A stretch of 64,000 bases of DNA from Sphingomonas donggukensis (GTDB lineage: Bacteria > Pseudomonadota > Alphaproteobacteria > Sphingomonadales > Sphingomonadaceae). Shown here in pieces: positions 9,685-18,800 of this stretch. Every line of letters begins with the position of its first letter. The first letter of the stretch is position 1. The translations under genes were made by a program, and so were the position numbers. The stretch is from positions 124,001 to 188,000 of the forward strand of contig NZ_CP098401.1 in NCBI RefSeq assembly GCF_023674425.1, read 5' to 3'. The notes beneath the pieces are model-generated. The model saw only the letters and a list, made by a program, of their open reading frames with translations. It was not told the DNA's origin and did no database searches.

Positions 9685-11027
9685 CCGAGAAAGTGCTGCT
9701 GATCGTCGAGGACGACGTCGCGCTCCAGCGGCAATTGCGTTGGGCCTATGACGGCTACCGCGTGCTCGTCGCCGCCGACCGCGCCGAGGCGCTGACGCTG
9801 CTGCGCGCCGAGGAGCCGGCGGTGGTGACGCTCGACCTCGGCCTGCCGCCCGATCCCGACGGCGTGACCGAGGGCTTCGCGACGCTCGCCGACATCTTGA
9901 CGATCAAGCCCGATACGAAAGTCATCGTCGCCTCGGGCCACGGCGAACGATCGAGTGCGCTGCGTGCGATCGGCGAGGGGGCGTTCGATTTCTATGCCAA
10001 GCCGATCGATATCGATACGCTCGGCCTGATCGTCGCGCGCGCCTTCCACGTGCATGCGCTGGAGACGGAGAACCGTCGTCTGGCCGAGGGCGGAGCGGTG
10101 AGCGCGCTCGGCGGCATGATCACCGCCGCGCCCGAAATGCTGAAGGTCACCCGCACGATCGAGCGCGTCGCCTCCGCTGACGTGTCGGTGATGCTGCTGG
10201 GCGCGTCAGGCACCGGCAAGGAACTGCTGGCGCGCGGGCTGCACGAGACCAGTGGGCGGCGTGGGGCCTTCGTCGCAATCAACTGCGCCGCGATTCCGGA
10301 AACTTTGCTCGAAAGCGAGCTGTTCGGGCATGAGAAGGGCGCCTTCACCGGCGCGGTGAAGACGACCGAGGGCAAGATCGACCAGGCGCAGGGCGGTACC
10401 CTGTTCCTCGACGAGATCGGCGACGTGCCGCTGCCGCTCCAGGTCAAGCTGCTGCGCTTTTTGCAGGAGCGCGTGATCGAGCGGGTCGGCGGGCGCAAGG
10501 CGATCGCGGTCGACACGCGCATCGTCTGCGCCACGCACCGCGACATCGACGCGATGGTCGCCGCGCAGAGTTTCCGCGAAGACCTCTACTATCGCCTGGC
10601 CGAGATCGTTGTCCGCATCCCGTCGCTCGCCGAACGCCCCGGCGATGCCGGCCTGCTCGCGCGCCATTTCCTGAATACGCACGTCGCGCGGATGAAATCG
10701 GGGGTGAAGGGGTTCGCCCCCGACGCGCTTGCGGCGATCGATATGCACCCGTGGCCCGGCAACGTCCGCGAGCTGGAGAACCGCGTGAAGCGCGCTGCGA
10801 TCATGGCGGACGGCGCCCGCGTCACCGCCGCTGACCTCGACCTCGGCGAAACCGATGAGGATGCCGCCGCGATCAACCTGCGTGCGGCACGCGAAACCGC
10901 CGACCGAAAGGCGATCCGCCACGCGCTCGCCCGCGCCGACGGCAATATCTCGGGCACCGCGCGCCTGCTCGGGATCAGCCGCCCGACGCTCTACGACTTG
11001 ATGAAAAGCTATGACCTGCAACCTTAG
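9681..11027 (+). CDS. prsR: PEP-CTERM-box response regulator PrsR (sigma-54 activator)
   Basis: A 448-residue NtrC-type regulator. The receiver domain holds the likely phosphoacceptor Asp52 in VVTLDLGLP. The AAA+ domain has Walker A GASGTGK (174-180), the sigma-54 contact loop GAFTGA (220-225) and Walker B GGTLFLDEIGD. The Fis-like helix-turn-helix at the end reads GNISGTARLLGISRPTLYDL. It should be activated by PrsK and drive sigma-54 promoters of exopolysaccharide and PEP-CTERM genes. Its start overlaps the prsK stop; its 3' end overlaps the next gene by 17 bases. The cognate sigma factor gene rpoN is at 43288-44760. Confidence 0.95.
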   Translation: MTEKVLLIVEDDVALQRQLRWAYDGYRVLVAADRAEALTLLRAEEPAVVTLDLGLPPDPDGVTEGFATLADILTIKPDTKVIVASGHGERSSALRAIGEGAFDFYAKPIDIDTLGLIVARAFHVHALETENRRLAEGGAVSALGGMITAAPEMLKVTRTIERVASADVSVMLLGASGTGKELLARGLHETSGRRGAFVAINCAAIPETLLESELFGHEKGAFTGAVKTTEGKIDQAQGGTLFLDEIGDVPLPLQVKLLRFLQERVIERVGGRKAIAVDTRIVCATHRDIDAMVAAQSFREDLYYRLAEIVVRIPSLAERPGDAGLLARHFLNTHVARMKSGVKGFAPDALAAIDMHPWPGNVRELENRVKRAAIMADGARVTAADLDLGETDEDAAAINLRAARETADRKAIRHALARADGNISGTARLLGISRPTLYDLMKSYDLQP

Positions 11028-12927
11028 GCTGCTGCTGCTCGCCCTGGCCTCGGCGATAGCGGTGGGCGCGCCCGCGCACGCCGCCGACCTCGCAGCCCAA
11101 AGCGCCGCGGCGAGCGACCACGGGCGGTTCACGACCGCACGCCAGCTTGCGCGTCAGGCGGTCGCCGAGACGCCGGCGTCCGGTGCCGCGCATGTCGCGC
11201 TGGCCCGCGCCGCGCTCGGCGAAGGCGACGGCATCACCGCTGAGGCCGAGGTTGCGCGCGCCACCGAGAACGGCGTGGCGCCCACGCGCACCCGGCACCT
11301 GCTCGCCCACGCCCGCCTGTTGCAGGGCGACGCGACGCGCGCACTCGCCATCGCGAAGACCGCCGATGCGGCGGACTGGGTGTACGGCCTGCGCATCCAG
11401 GCGTTCGCGCTGGCGGCGATGGGCAATCCGGGTGCGGCGAACGACGTGCTGGCGCTCGCCATCGCGCGCGCGCCGAGGGACGCCGCGCTGTGGGCCGACG
11501 TCGGGCGGTTCCGGCAGGGCGTCGGCGACGTCGCCGGTGCGATCGCCGCCGCAGACAGCGCGGTCGCGCTCGACCGCGGCAATGTCGCCGCGCTGCTGCT
11601 CCGGGCGCGGCTGGTGCGCGACCAGTTCGGGCTGGTCGCGTCGCTGCCGTGGTTCGAAACGGCGCTGAAATACGATCCCGCGAGCTATGCCGTGCTGATC
11701 GACTATGCCGCGACGCTGGGCGATGCCGGCCGCGCGACCGACATGCTCGCCGCCACCCGTCGCGCGCTGGCGGTTCGGCCCGGCGACCCGCAGGCGATGT
11801 ACCTGCTGGCGGTGCTCGCCGCGCGCGCGGGCAAGGTCGATCTCGCCCGCGACCTGCTCGACCGCACCGGCGGCGCGCTCGACGGGCAGCCGGGACCGTT
11901 GCTGCTCGGCGCCACGCTCGATCTCGAAGCGGGCGATTCGGAACAGGCGGTGGTGAAGCTCCGGAATCTCATCGGGCTCCAGCCGCTCAATGTCCGCGCC
12001 CGCCAGCTGCTCGCCGTGGCGTTGCTCCGAAGCGACGCTGCGCGTGACGCGCTCGACGTGCTGCGCCCGATCGCGCTGCGCGGCGATGCCGACGCCTATA
12101 CGCTGACGCTGTCTGCGCGCGCATTCGAGCGGATCGGCGACCGCGCGAACGCAGCGCAGCTGCTCGACCGCGCCGCGCATCCCGGCCTCGGCGCCGCGGA
12201 TGTGTTCGGCCCCGACGGCAGCGTGCCCGCGCTTGCCGCTACCGCGCAGGGCGATCCGACCGGCGAGCCGTCGACCGCGATCCCGCTGATCCGGGCGCTC
12301 ATCGCCAATGGTGACACCGCCGGTGCGCTCCAGCGCGCGCAGGCTGTCGCCGACGCCAATCGTGGCGCGCCCGGTGGCGCGATCCTGCTCGGCGACACGC
12401 TGATGTTGCTCCGCCGCCCGGCCGATGCTGCCGTCGCCTACGCACGCGCGGCGACGATGATGTTCGACGAGCCGACGTTGCTGCGGCTGGCCGAAGCGCG
12501 CGAGGCCGCGGGCGACCGCGCCGGCGCCGCCGATGCGATCGCGCTGTTCCACACGCAGAACCCCCGCAACCTCGCCGTCCTGCGCCTGATCGCGCGCGGC
12601 CAGGTCGCGTCGGGCGACTTCGCTGCCGCGGTCGATACGCTGGAGCAGGTGCGCGCCCGCACCGGCAACCGCGACGCGGCGCTGCTGGCCGATCTGGCGG
12701 TGGCCTATGGCGGAGCGGGCAATGTCGCGACCGCGCAGAGCTTCGCCGCCGCCGCCTACCGCTTGGCCCCGGCCAATGCGATGACCGCCGATGCCTATGG
12801 CACCGCGTTGCTTGCCGCGGGGGACGCCGGCGGCGCGGTGCAGCTGTTGCAGAAGGCTGCGGTCCTGGCGCCCGACAACGCATCGGTCCGCGCGCATCTG
12901 GCGCAGGCCTACGCGCGGCGGGGCTGA
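11011..12927 (+). CDS. prsT: Secreted TPR protein (PrsT-like)
   Basis: A 638-residue periplasmic protein. A signal peptide occupies residues 1-25 (LLLLALASAIAVG then APAHA). The rest is almost entirely tetratricopeptide-type helical repeats, very rich in Ala, Leu and Arg. PrsT-type TPR proteins accompany PrsK/PrsR in exosortase systems and are thought to assist polysaccharide export or act as an envelope scaffold; the biochemical role is not established. The gene overlaps prsR by 17 bases in another frame, so the start may instead lie slightly downstream, but the signal peptide fits the start given here. No exosortase gene lies in the window. Confidence 0.82.
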   Translation: MTCNLRLLLLALASAIAVGAPAHAADLAAQSAAASDHGRFTTARQLARQAVAETPASGAAHVALARAALGEGDGITAEAEVARATENGVAPTRTRHLLAHARLLQGDATRALAIAKTADAADWVYGLRIQAFALAAMGNPGAANDVLALAIARAPRDAALWADVGRFRQGVGDVAGAIAAADSAVALDRGNVAALLLRARLVRDQFGLVASLPWFETALKYDPASYAVLIDYAATLGDAGRATDMLAATRRALAVRPGDPQAMYLLAVLAARAGKVDLARDLLDRTGGALDGQPGPLLLGATLDLEAGDSEQAVVKLRNLIGLQPLNVRARQLLAVALLRSDAARDALDVLRPIALRGDADAYTLTLSARAFERIGDRANAAQLLDRAAHPGLGAADVFGPDGSVPALAATAQGDPTGEPSTAIPLIRALIANGDTAGALQRAQAVADANRGAPGGAILLGDTLMLLRRPADAAVAYARAATMMFDEPTLLRLAEAREAAGDRAGAADAIALFHTQNPRNLAVLRLIARGQVASGDFAAAVDTLEQVRARTGNRDAALLADLAVAYGGAGNVATAQSFAAAAYRLAPANAMTADAYGTALLAAGDAGGAVQLLQKAAVLAPDNASVRAHLAQAYARRG

Positions 12928-12977
12928 GGACGCAGAAACGGGGCTTGCGTGCGCGCACGAGGCGCTATGCTTGGTGC

Positions 12978-13784
12978 ATGTCCACCGACGCCACCCTCGC
13001 CCGCATCGCCGCCGCGCTCGAGCGCCTCGCGCCGCCCCCGCCGCCCGCGGCCGATCCGCGCGCGCATCCGGCATATCTGTGGGACGGCCGCGTCCTGACC
13101 GCGACGCGGGCGCATGCGCCACTGCCGCTATCGATGCTGACCGGGATCGACGCGCAGAAGGCCGCGCTGCTCGCCAATCTGGAGCGGCTGGCGGCGGGCC
13201 ATGCCGCGCACGACGTGCTGCTGTGGGGTGCGCGCGGCACCGGCAAGTCGGCACTGGTGGCGAGTGCCGCGCATGCCGCCGGCGTCGCGCTGGTCGAGGT
13301 CGCGGCGACCGGGCTCGACGGCCTGCCCGCGCTGTTCGGCGTTCTGTCGGGCGTGTCGCGACCGTTCGCGGTGTTCGTCGACGATCTCGGCTTTTCCACG
13401 CCGGCGGAGGCGCGTGCGCTGCGGTCGTTGCTGGAAGGCGGGGCGGAAGCGCGGCCTGCGAATGTTCGGCTGCTGGTGACGTCGAACCGGCGCCATCTCG
13501 TGCCGCGCGACATTGCGGAGCAGGAAAGCGCCATCAACCCGCGCGACGCGGTCGACGATGCGTTGGCGCTCGCCGACCGGTTCGGCCTGAGCCTCGGTTT
13601 CCACGTCGTCGATCAGGACACCTACCTGGCGATCGTCGCGCGCTATGCGGACGCCTATCGCTTGCCGTTCGATCCGCACGACGCGGTCGGCTGGGCGACG
13701 CGGCGCGGCAGCCGGTCGGGCCGGGTGGCGTGGCAATATGTCGTCGAGCTGGCCGGGCGCGAAGGGAAGGCCTTGCCGCGTTAG
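12978..13784 (+). CDS. DUF815-family AAA ATPase
   Basis: A 268-residue P-loop protein with Walker A GARGTGKSALVA near residue 83, a Walker-B-like FAVFVDDLGF, and the sensor-like segment RLLVTSNRRHLVPRD. These match the DUF815 group of small AAA+ ATPases, whose biological role is not settled. It has no signal peptide or membrane helix. The start ATG at 12978 is preferred to an upstream in-frame ATG at 12945, because family members begin shortly before the IAAALERL helix. It lies 50 bp after the TPR gene and converges on the Uup-type gene with only 7 bp between stops. Confidence 0.85.
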   Translation: MSTDATLARIAAALERLAPPPPPAADPRAHPAYLWDGRVLTATRAHAPLPLSMLTGIDAQKAALLANLERLAAGHAAHDVLLWGARGTGKSALVASAAHAAGVALVEVAATGLDGLPALFGVLSGVSRPFAVFVDDLGFSTPAEARALRSLLEGGAEARPANVRLLVTSNRRHLVPRDIAEQESAINPRDAVDDALALADRFGLSLGFHVVDQDTYLAIVARYADAYRLPFDPHDAVGWATRRGSRSGRVAWQYVVELAGREGKALPR

Positions 13785-13791
13785 GCTCGCC

Positions 13792-15567
13792 TCACGCTAT
13801 CCCCTCGACCATCTCCGCCAGTTCCAGCCAGCGAATCTCGGCGGCATCCTTCTCTTCCCGCGCCTTGGCCGTCGACGCCATCAGCGCATCGAATCGCTTC
13901 GGATCGCGGACGTAGAGGTCGCCGTCGGCCAGCGCCGCCTCGTCCCGCGCGATCGCGGTGTCGAGTTCCTCGATCCGTTTCGGCAACAGCTCATAGTCGC
14001 GCTGGTCCTTGTAGGTCAGCTTGGCTTTCGGTGTGGGCGGCGGGGGCGGGGCCGCGATCGGCTTCGCCGCCTTCACGCCGCCCTTGGGCCGTCGCTTCGC
14101 TTCCCAGTCAGCATAGCCGCCCGCGACCACATCGACGCTGCCCGACCCGTCGAGGCCGAGGGTAACCGTCACCGTTCGGTCCAGGAAGTCGCGGTCATGG
14201 CTGACGATCAGGATGGTGCCGGCGTAATCGGCGATCACTTCCTGCAACAGATCGAGCGTTTCGAGGTCGAGGTCGTTGGTCGGCTCGTCGAGCACCAGCA
14301 GGTTCGATGGTCGTGCGAACTCGCGCGCCAGCAGCAACCGTGACCGCTCGCCGCCTGACAGCGTACCGACCTTTGCGTCGACCAGGCCGGGTTCGAACAG
14401 GAATTCCTTCAGATAGCCGACGATGTGCTTCTTCGCGCCCAGCACGTCGATCCACTCGCCGCCCTCTGTCAGTACGTCGCGCACGGTCTTTTCGGGAGCC
14501 ATCAATTTTCGTTGCTGATCGATGACGATGCCGTCCAATGTCTTGGCGAGCCGGATCGTGCCGGTATCGGGCGCGAGCTCGCCGGTCAGCAGCCGCAGCA
14601 GCGTGGTTTTGCCCGCACCGTTCGCGCCGACGATGCCGATGCGGTCGCCCCGGGTGATGCGCAGGTCGAGGTTGCGGATGATCGTGCGGTCGGCAAACCC
14701 CTTCGTCACGCCCTTGGCGTCGATCACGACCTTGGTCTTGGCGTCGTCGACCCCGACCTGGAGCGCGGCGGCGCCTTGTGGGCCGATCATCGCGGCGCGC
14801 GCGGCGCGCATGTCCTTCAGCTTGGCGAGCCGCCCCTGGTTGCGCCGCCGCCTGCCGGTCACCCCGCGCTGGAGCCAATGCTCCTCGATCTTCAGCTTTG
14901 CGTCGAGCCGCGCGGCGTTGCGCTCCTCCTCGGCATAGACCGTCTCGGTCCACGCCTCGAACCCGCCGAAGCCGACGTCGGCACGGCGAATCTTGCCGCG
15001 GTCGAGCCACAGCGTCTGCCGCGTCAGCCGCGTGAGGAAGGTGCGGTCGTGGCTGATGACGACGAAGGCACCGCGGAACCGCGACAGCCAGTCCTCTAGC
15101 CACTCGATCGCCGCGATGTCGAGGTGGTTGGTCGGCTCGTCGAGCAACAGCACGTCGGGGTCCATCGCCAGCGCCCGCGCGATGGCGACGCGGCGACGCT
15201 CGCCCCCGCTGGCGGTCGCGGCCTCGCGGTCGAGGTCGATACCGAGCTGGTCGGCGATCGCGTCGACCTCGTGCGGGGCCGGCGCGCCATCGCCCGACAG
15301 CGCGAAATCGCGCAGCGTGGCGAAGCCTGCGACCTGCGGATCCTGCTCCAGCAGCACGACCTTCGTCCCCGGCACGATCGTGCGCCGGCCGAGGTCGGCA
15401 TCGATGCTGCCGGCAATCAGCTTCAGCAGCGTCGTCTTGCCCGCACCATTGCGCCCGATCAGCGCCAGCCGGTCGCGCGGGCCGATAAACAGGTCGAGAT
15501 CGCGGAACAGCCAGCCCGAGCCCTGATTCAGCCCGAGGCCTTCGTAAGCGAGAATAGGTGCAGCCAT
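13792..15567 (-). CDS. uup: ABC-F ATPase, Uup type
   Basis: A 591-residue soluble protein with two ABC nucleotide-binding domains in tandem: Walker A GRNGAGKTTL and GANGAGKTTL, signatures SGGERRR and SGGERSR, Walker B LLLDEPTNHLD and LVLDEPTNDLD. It has no membrane domain. The C-terminal tail (about 510-591) is a coiled coil with RDYELLPKRIEELD, typical of Uup, a DNA/ribosome-linked ABC-F protein. The start is set at the Met before AAPILAYEGLGL; an upstream in-frame extension lacks homology and runs into an intergenic hairpin array. An EttA-type role is less likely because of the long tail. Confidence 0.9.
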   Translation of the reverse strand: MAAPILAYEGLGLNQGSGWLFRDLDLFIGPRDRLALIGRNGAGKTTLLKLIAGSIDADLGRRTIVPGTKVVLLEQDPQVAGFATLRDFALSGDGAPAPHEVDAIADQLGIDLDREAATASGGERRRVAIARALAMDPDVLLLDEPTNHLDIAAIEWLEDWLSRFRGAFVVISHDRTFLTRLTRQTLWLDRGKIRRADVGFGGFEAWTETVYAEEERNAARLDAKLKIEEHWLQRGVTGRRRRNQGRLAKLKDMRAARAAMIGPQGAAALQVGVDDAKTKVVIDAKGVTKGFADRTIIRNLDLRITRGDRIGIVGANGAGKTTLLRLLTGELAPDTGTIRLAKTLDGIVIDQQRKLMAPEKTVRDVLTEGGEWIDVLGAKKHIVGYLKEFLFEPGLVDAKVGTLSGGERSRLLLAREFARPSNLLVLDEPTNDLDLETLDLLQEVIADYAGTILIVSHDRDFLDRTVTVTLGLDGSGSVDVVAGGYADWEAKRRPKGGVKAAKPIAAPPPPPTPKAKLTYKDQRDYELLPKRIEELDTAIARDEAALADGDLYVRDPKRFDALMASTAKAREEKDAAEIRWLELAEMVEGIA

Positions 15568-15583
15568 GGCCGCGCGCCCTAGA

Positions 15584-15721
15584 GATTTAGCGCAGCTAAA
15601 TCGAGGCCAAAGCGCGCGCCCGACCGGCCTCGCCATAGCGAGGACCGACGACGTGGCTTTGCCACGGCGTGGCGGCGACAGTCGCGGGCTCGACACGGGA
15701 GTAAATCCCGTGTCGTCGGTC
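15584..15721. repeat. Array of nested hairpins between uup and the PepSY gene
   Basis: Perfect hairpins follow each other: GATTTAGC-GCA-GCTAAATC (15584-15602); CCTCGC-CATA-GCGAGG (about 15629-15643); GTGGC-TTT-GCCAC (15653-15665); GACACGGGA-GTAAA-TCCCGTGTC (15692-15714). A 10-bp outer stem, GACCGACGAC (15643-15652) with GTCGTCGGTC (15712-15721), encloses the last two. Function unknown; it lies upstream of uup and of the divergent PepSY operon. Confidence 0.75.
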
Positions 15722-15840
15722 GGAACTGTCGTCCCGCCGGCCGGCCTTGCGCGAGTCCGGCGGCGGGCTCGCCTCGCCGACTGCCGCGCGGCGGGCTATT
15801 CACAGGCTGTTCAATACCCGCCGCCTATGCGACGACCGTG

Positions 15841-16158
15841 ATGACAATGTTCCTGCCCAGCGTACTCGCCGCCAGCCTGATTTCCGTGTCGCCCCTTCCG
15901 GTCGGCGCGATCGAGCCTGTGCAGCATCGTCGCGGCGATCAGGACGCGGCATTGAGCGCCCGCAAGCAGGGACGCACGCTGCCGCTGAGCGAGATCGAAC
16001 GTCGTATCATCCCGACGATGAAGGGCGCCGAATACATCGGCTTCGTGTTCGATTCGGCCAGTGCGGTTTACACGCTTAAATTCCTGCGCGATGGGAACGT
16101 CATCTGGGTGCTGGTCGATGGTCGTTCGGGCATGGTGCTCGGTCGCGCCGGCGGCTGA
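15841..16158 (+). CDS. Small exported PepSY-like protein
   Basis: A 105-residue protein with an N-terminal signal peptide (FLPSVLAASLISVSPLPVGA) and a C-terminal PepSY-type fold suggested by SEIERRIIPTMKGAEYIGF and LKFLRDGNVIWVLVDGRSG. PepSY domains are thought to inhibit proteases or bind peptides in the periplasm. It is 26 bp upstream of a response regulator and histidine kinase, an arrangement common in this group of bacteria, so it probably modulates the kinase's periplasmic sensing. A GTG immediately before the ATG is an alternative start. The role is inferred. Confidence 0.78.
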   Translation: MTMFLPSVLAASLISVSPLPVGAIEPVQHRRGDQDAALSARKQGRTLPLSEIERRIIPTMKGAEYIGFVFDSASAVYTLKFLRDGNVIWVLVDGRSGMVLGRAGG

Positions 16159-16184
16159 TTCAACGAATTTAGGGGAGTAGGCCG

Positions 16185-16865
16185 ATGCGCGTCCTGATCG
16201 TCGAGGACGAGCCCAATCTGGGTCAGCAGCTTCGCAACACGCTGGAGGGGGCGGGCTATGCCGTCGATCTCGCCACCGACGGCGAGGAGGGGCATTTCCT
16301 CGGCTCGACCGAGCAATATGACGCGATCATCCTCGATCTCGGCCTGCCCGAGGTCGACGGCCTGACCGTGCTCGACCGCTGGCGCAAGGAAGGCCGCAGC
16401 GCGCCCGTCCTGGTGCTGACCGCGCGGGACAGCTGGTCCGACAAGGTCGCCGGGCTGGATGCCGGTGCCGACGATTATGTCGCGAAACCCTTCCAGACCG
16501 AGGAGCTGATCGCCCGCCTGCGCGCGCTGATCCGCCGCGCGTCGGGCAACGCCTCTGCCGAGCTGACCGCGGGCGACATCCGCCTCGACACCCGGTCGGG
16601 CAAGGTGACGCGCGCCGGTGAGCCGGTGAAGCTGACCGCGCAGGAATACAAGCTGCTCAGCTACCTGCTCCACCACAAGGGCAAGGTCGTCAGCCGCACC
16701 GAACTGATCGAGCATATCTACGACCAGGATTTCGACCGCGATTCGAACACGATCGAGGTGTTCGTGACGCGCATCCGCAAGAAGCTGGGCCAAGACGTCA
16801 TCACGACGATCCGCGGCCTCGGCTACAGCCTCGACGAGCCGGACGAGCGCCGGCCGACCGAATAA
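16185..16865 (+). CDS. OmpR/PhoP-family response regulator
   Basis: A 226-residue regulator. Residues 1-120 form a receiver with acidic pocket VEDEP, phosphoacceptor Asp51 in ILDLGLPEVDG and conserved Lys in AKPF. Residues 130-220 form a winged-helix DNA-binding domain containing LTAQEYKLLSYLL, VSRTELIEHIY and TIRGLGY. It is followed after 26 bp by a membrane histidine kinase and preceded by the PepSY gene; the three are probably one transcript. A PhoP-like output over envelope or peptide stress genes is plausible. RBS is TAGGGGAGTAGG. Confidence 0.95.
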   Translation: MRVLIVEDEPNLGQQLRNTLEGAGYAVDLATDGEEGHFLGSTEQYDAIILDLGLPEVDGLTVLDRWRKEGRSAPVLVLTARDSWSDKVAGLDAGADDYVAKPFQTEELIARLRALIRRASGNASAELTAGDIRLDTRSGKVTRAGEPVKLTAQEYKLLSYLLHHKGKVVSRTELIEHIYDQDFDRDSNTIEVFVTRIRKKLGQDVITTIRGLGYSLDEPDERRPTE

Positions 16866-16891
16866 TTATGGGCTGCGGCGGGGAATGATCC

Positions 16892-18277
16892 GTGGATAGC
16901 GTCACCGCCGATCCCAACGAGCCGCCGCCGCGCCCCTATGTCCGCGTGACGGGGTCGCTGTCGCGCCGCATGATCGCGATCGCGGCGGCGTGGATCATGG
17001 TGCTGCTGGCGGGCGGCGGCTATGCGCTCGATCGCGTGCTGACCTCTGCGATCGCATCCAATTTCGACAACCAGCTCGATTTCCTGCTGACGACGATGAT
17101 GACATCGGCGGAGATCGGACCGGAGGGCGAAGTCACCTTCAACCGCGAACTGGCGGACCAGCGGTTCCTCGAGCCGGGGTCCGGGCTCTACTACCAGATC
17201 AGCGGCACGGGGTATGAGGCGTTCCGGTCTCGCTCGTTGTGGGACCGCACGCTGCGCGTCACCGCCCCGCACCCCGACATGAAGACCCATTCGTACGACA
17301 GCCGCGAATTCGGCAGCGGCGAGCGGTTGCGCGTGATGGAGCGCGACGTGCGTCTGCCGGGGTCGCCGGTGCGCTGGAAATTCCAGATCGCGCAGAGCCG
17401 CGCCGGCCTCGACGAACAGATCGGGGCGCTGCGCCGCGTGCTCATCCGCAGCTTCCTGCTGCTGGGCGCCGGGCTCATCATAATGGTCGCGCTCCAGACC
17501 TTTTACGGCCTGCTCCCGCTGCGCAAGGTCCGGCTGGAAATCCAGCGGATGCGTGCCGGCAAGACCAACCGGGTGAAGGGCGACATGCCCGCCGAAGTCG
17601 CCCCGATGGTCGAGGAGCTGAACGCCCTGATCGCCCACAACGATCGCCAGGCCGAGGAAGCGCGCCGCCACGCGGGTAATCTGGCGCACGCGCTGAAGAC
17701 GCCGCTCACCGTCATCATGAACGCCGCCGCCGCGGGGCAGGCGGATTTGGGCGAGACCGTGATCCGCGAGGCGCGGACGATGCGGCGGCAGGTCGACCAC
17801 CACCTTGCCCGCGCTCGCGCGGTCGGGCGGCGCGGGTCGGCGCACAGCCGCGCGGAGGTGTGGCCGAGCGTCGAGGCGGTCGAGCGTGCCGTCGCGCGCC
17901 TCTATCCCAACGTCCGCCTCGACGTGGACGGGCCGAAGGATCTGTCGGCGCATATCGAGCGGCAGGATCTCGACGAGATCCTCGGCAATCTGGTCGAGAA
18001 TGCCGCCAAATACGGCGGCGGCAGCGTGTTCGTGACGGTCGCCGCGCAGGCCGGCTTTGTCGAGTTCCTGGTCGAGGACGATGGCGTCGGCATTCCGGAA
18101 TCGGACCGCATCCGCATCTTCGACCGCGGCGTGCGGCTCGATTCGGGCAAGCCCGGCACCGGCCTCGGCCTCGCCATCGTGCGCGACGTTGCCGAAATCT
18201 ACGAAGGCACCGTCAGCCTGGAGGAAAGCGAGGATCTGGGCGGGCTGCTCGTCCGGCTGCGGCTGCCCGCGGCCTGA
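16892..18277 (+). CDS. Sensor histidine kinase, partner of the PhoP-like regulator
   Basis: A 461-residue kinase with two membrane helices (about residues 28-50 and 188-210) flanking a periplasmic sensor of about 140 residues, then a HAMP-like linker, dimerisation domain with phosphoacceptor His266 in NLAHALKTPLTVI, and an ATPase domain with ENAAKYGGG, DDGVGIPE and GTGLGLAIV. It starts with GTG, 26 bp after the regulator. Family resemblance is to PhoQ-like kinases; the ligand is unknown. The stop codon lies 3 bp from the end of the convergent RadC-like gene. Confidence 0.93.
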   Translation: MDSVTADPNEPPPRPYVRVTGSLSRRMIAIAAAWIMVLLAGGGYALDRVLTSAIASNFDNQLDFLLTTMMTSAEIGPEGEVTFNRELADQRFLEPGSGLYYQISGTGYEAFRSRSLWDRTLRVTAPHPDMKTHSYDSREFGSGERLRVMERDVRLPGSPVRWKFQIAQSRAGLDEQIGALRRVLIRSFLLLGAGLIIMVALQTFYGLLPLRKVRLEIQRMRAGKTNRVKGDMPAEVAPMVEELNALIAHNDRQAEEARRHAGNLAHALKTPLTVIMNAAAAGQADLGETVIREARTMRRQVDHHLARARAVGRRGSAHSRAEVWPSVEAVERAVARLYPNVRLDVDGPKDLSAHIERQDLDEILGNLVENAAKYGGGSVFVTVAAQAGFVEFLVEDDGVGIPESDRIRIFDRGVRLDSGKPGTGLGLAIVRDVAEIYEGTVSLEESEDLGGLLVRLRLPAA

Positions 18278-18280
18278 CGA

Positions 18281-18682
18281 TCAGAGGAGGCCGAGCGCGC
18301 GGAAGCTCGTCGTGCGGTCGCCCGCCAGGATCAGCGCATCGACCATCCGCACCTCGATTCCATCGAGCACGCGCGCGATCGCGCGGGTCCATGCCAGGTC
18401 GCCGGGGCTTGGGCTGACGTCGCCGCTCGGGTGGTTGTGCGCCATCACCACGAATCGCGCATCGAGCGACAGCGCGTCGCCCGCCAGCAGCCGCGGCAAC
18501 ACCGCCACCCGGTCGCGCCCGCCGCGGATGTGGCGCAGCCCGAGCAGCGTCCGGTCGCGCGCCAGATAGGCGATACCGGCGATCTCGTGCGGGGCGGTCG
18601 CGATGTCCGCGAACAGGGCGCGTGCGGCGGGAACGCCATCGATGCAGCGGACGATTACCGGAGCGGGTAGGGCAACCGCCAT
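18281..18682 (-). CDS. RadC-like JAB/MPN domain protein
   Basis: A 133-residue protein consisting of the JAB-type metalloprotease-like domain of RadC/YicR proteins. The zinc-site motif AHNHPSGDVSPSPGD is complete. It lacks the N-terminal helix-hairpin-helix domain of full-length RadC proteins (about 220 residues). The true cellular role of RadC proteins is unsettled despite the name. An in-frame ATG at 18730 would add 16 basic residues; the start at 18682 (MAVALPAP) is chosen because conserved sequence begins soon after it. The gene is isolated, divergent from thyA and convergent with the kinase. Confidence 0.78.
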   Translation of the reverse strand: MAVALPAPVIVRCIDGVPAARALFADIATAPHEIAGIAYLARDRTLLGLRHIRGGRDRVAVLPRLLAGDALSLDARFVVMAHNHPSGDVSPSPGDLAWTRAIARVLDGIEVRMVDALILAGDRTTSFRALGLL

Positions 18683-18800
18683 TCGCGGCAGACTGCGGAC
18701 GCCCGCGCGTAGCCGCCACCGCAACCGCATCCATTATGGCGCCGGATCGGATGCGCCGCTGCCCGGTTGTGCGCGGTCGCCGACGCGGTAGAGATACCGC

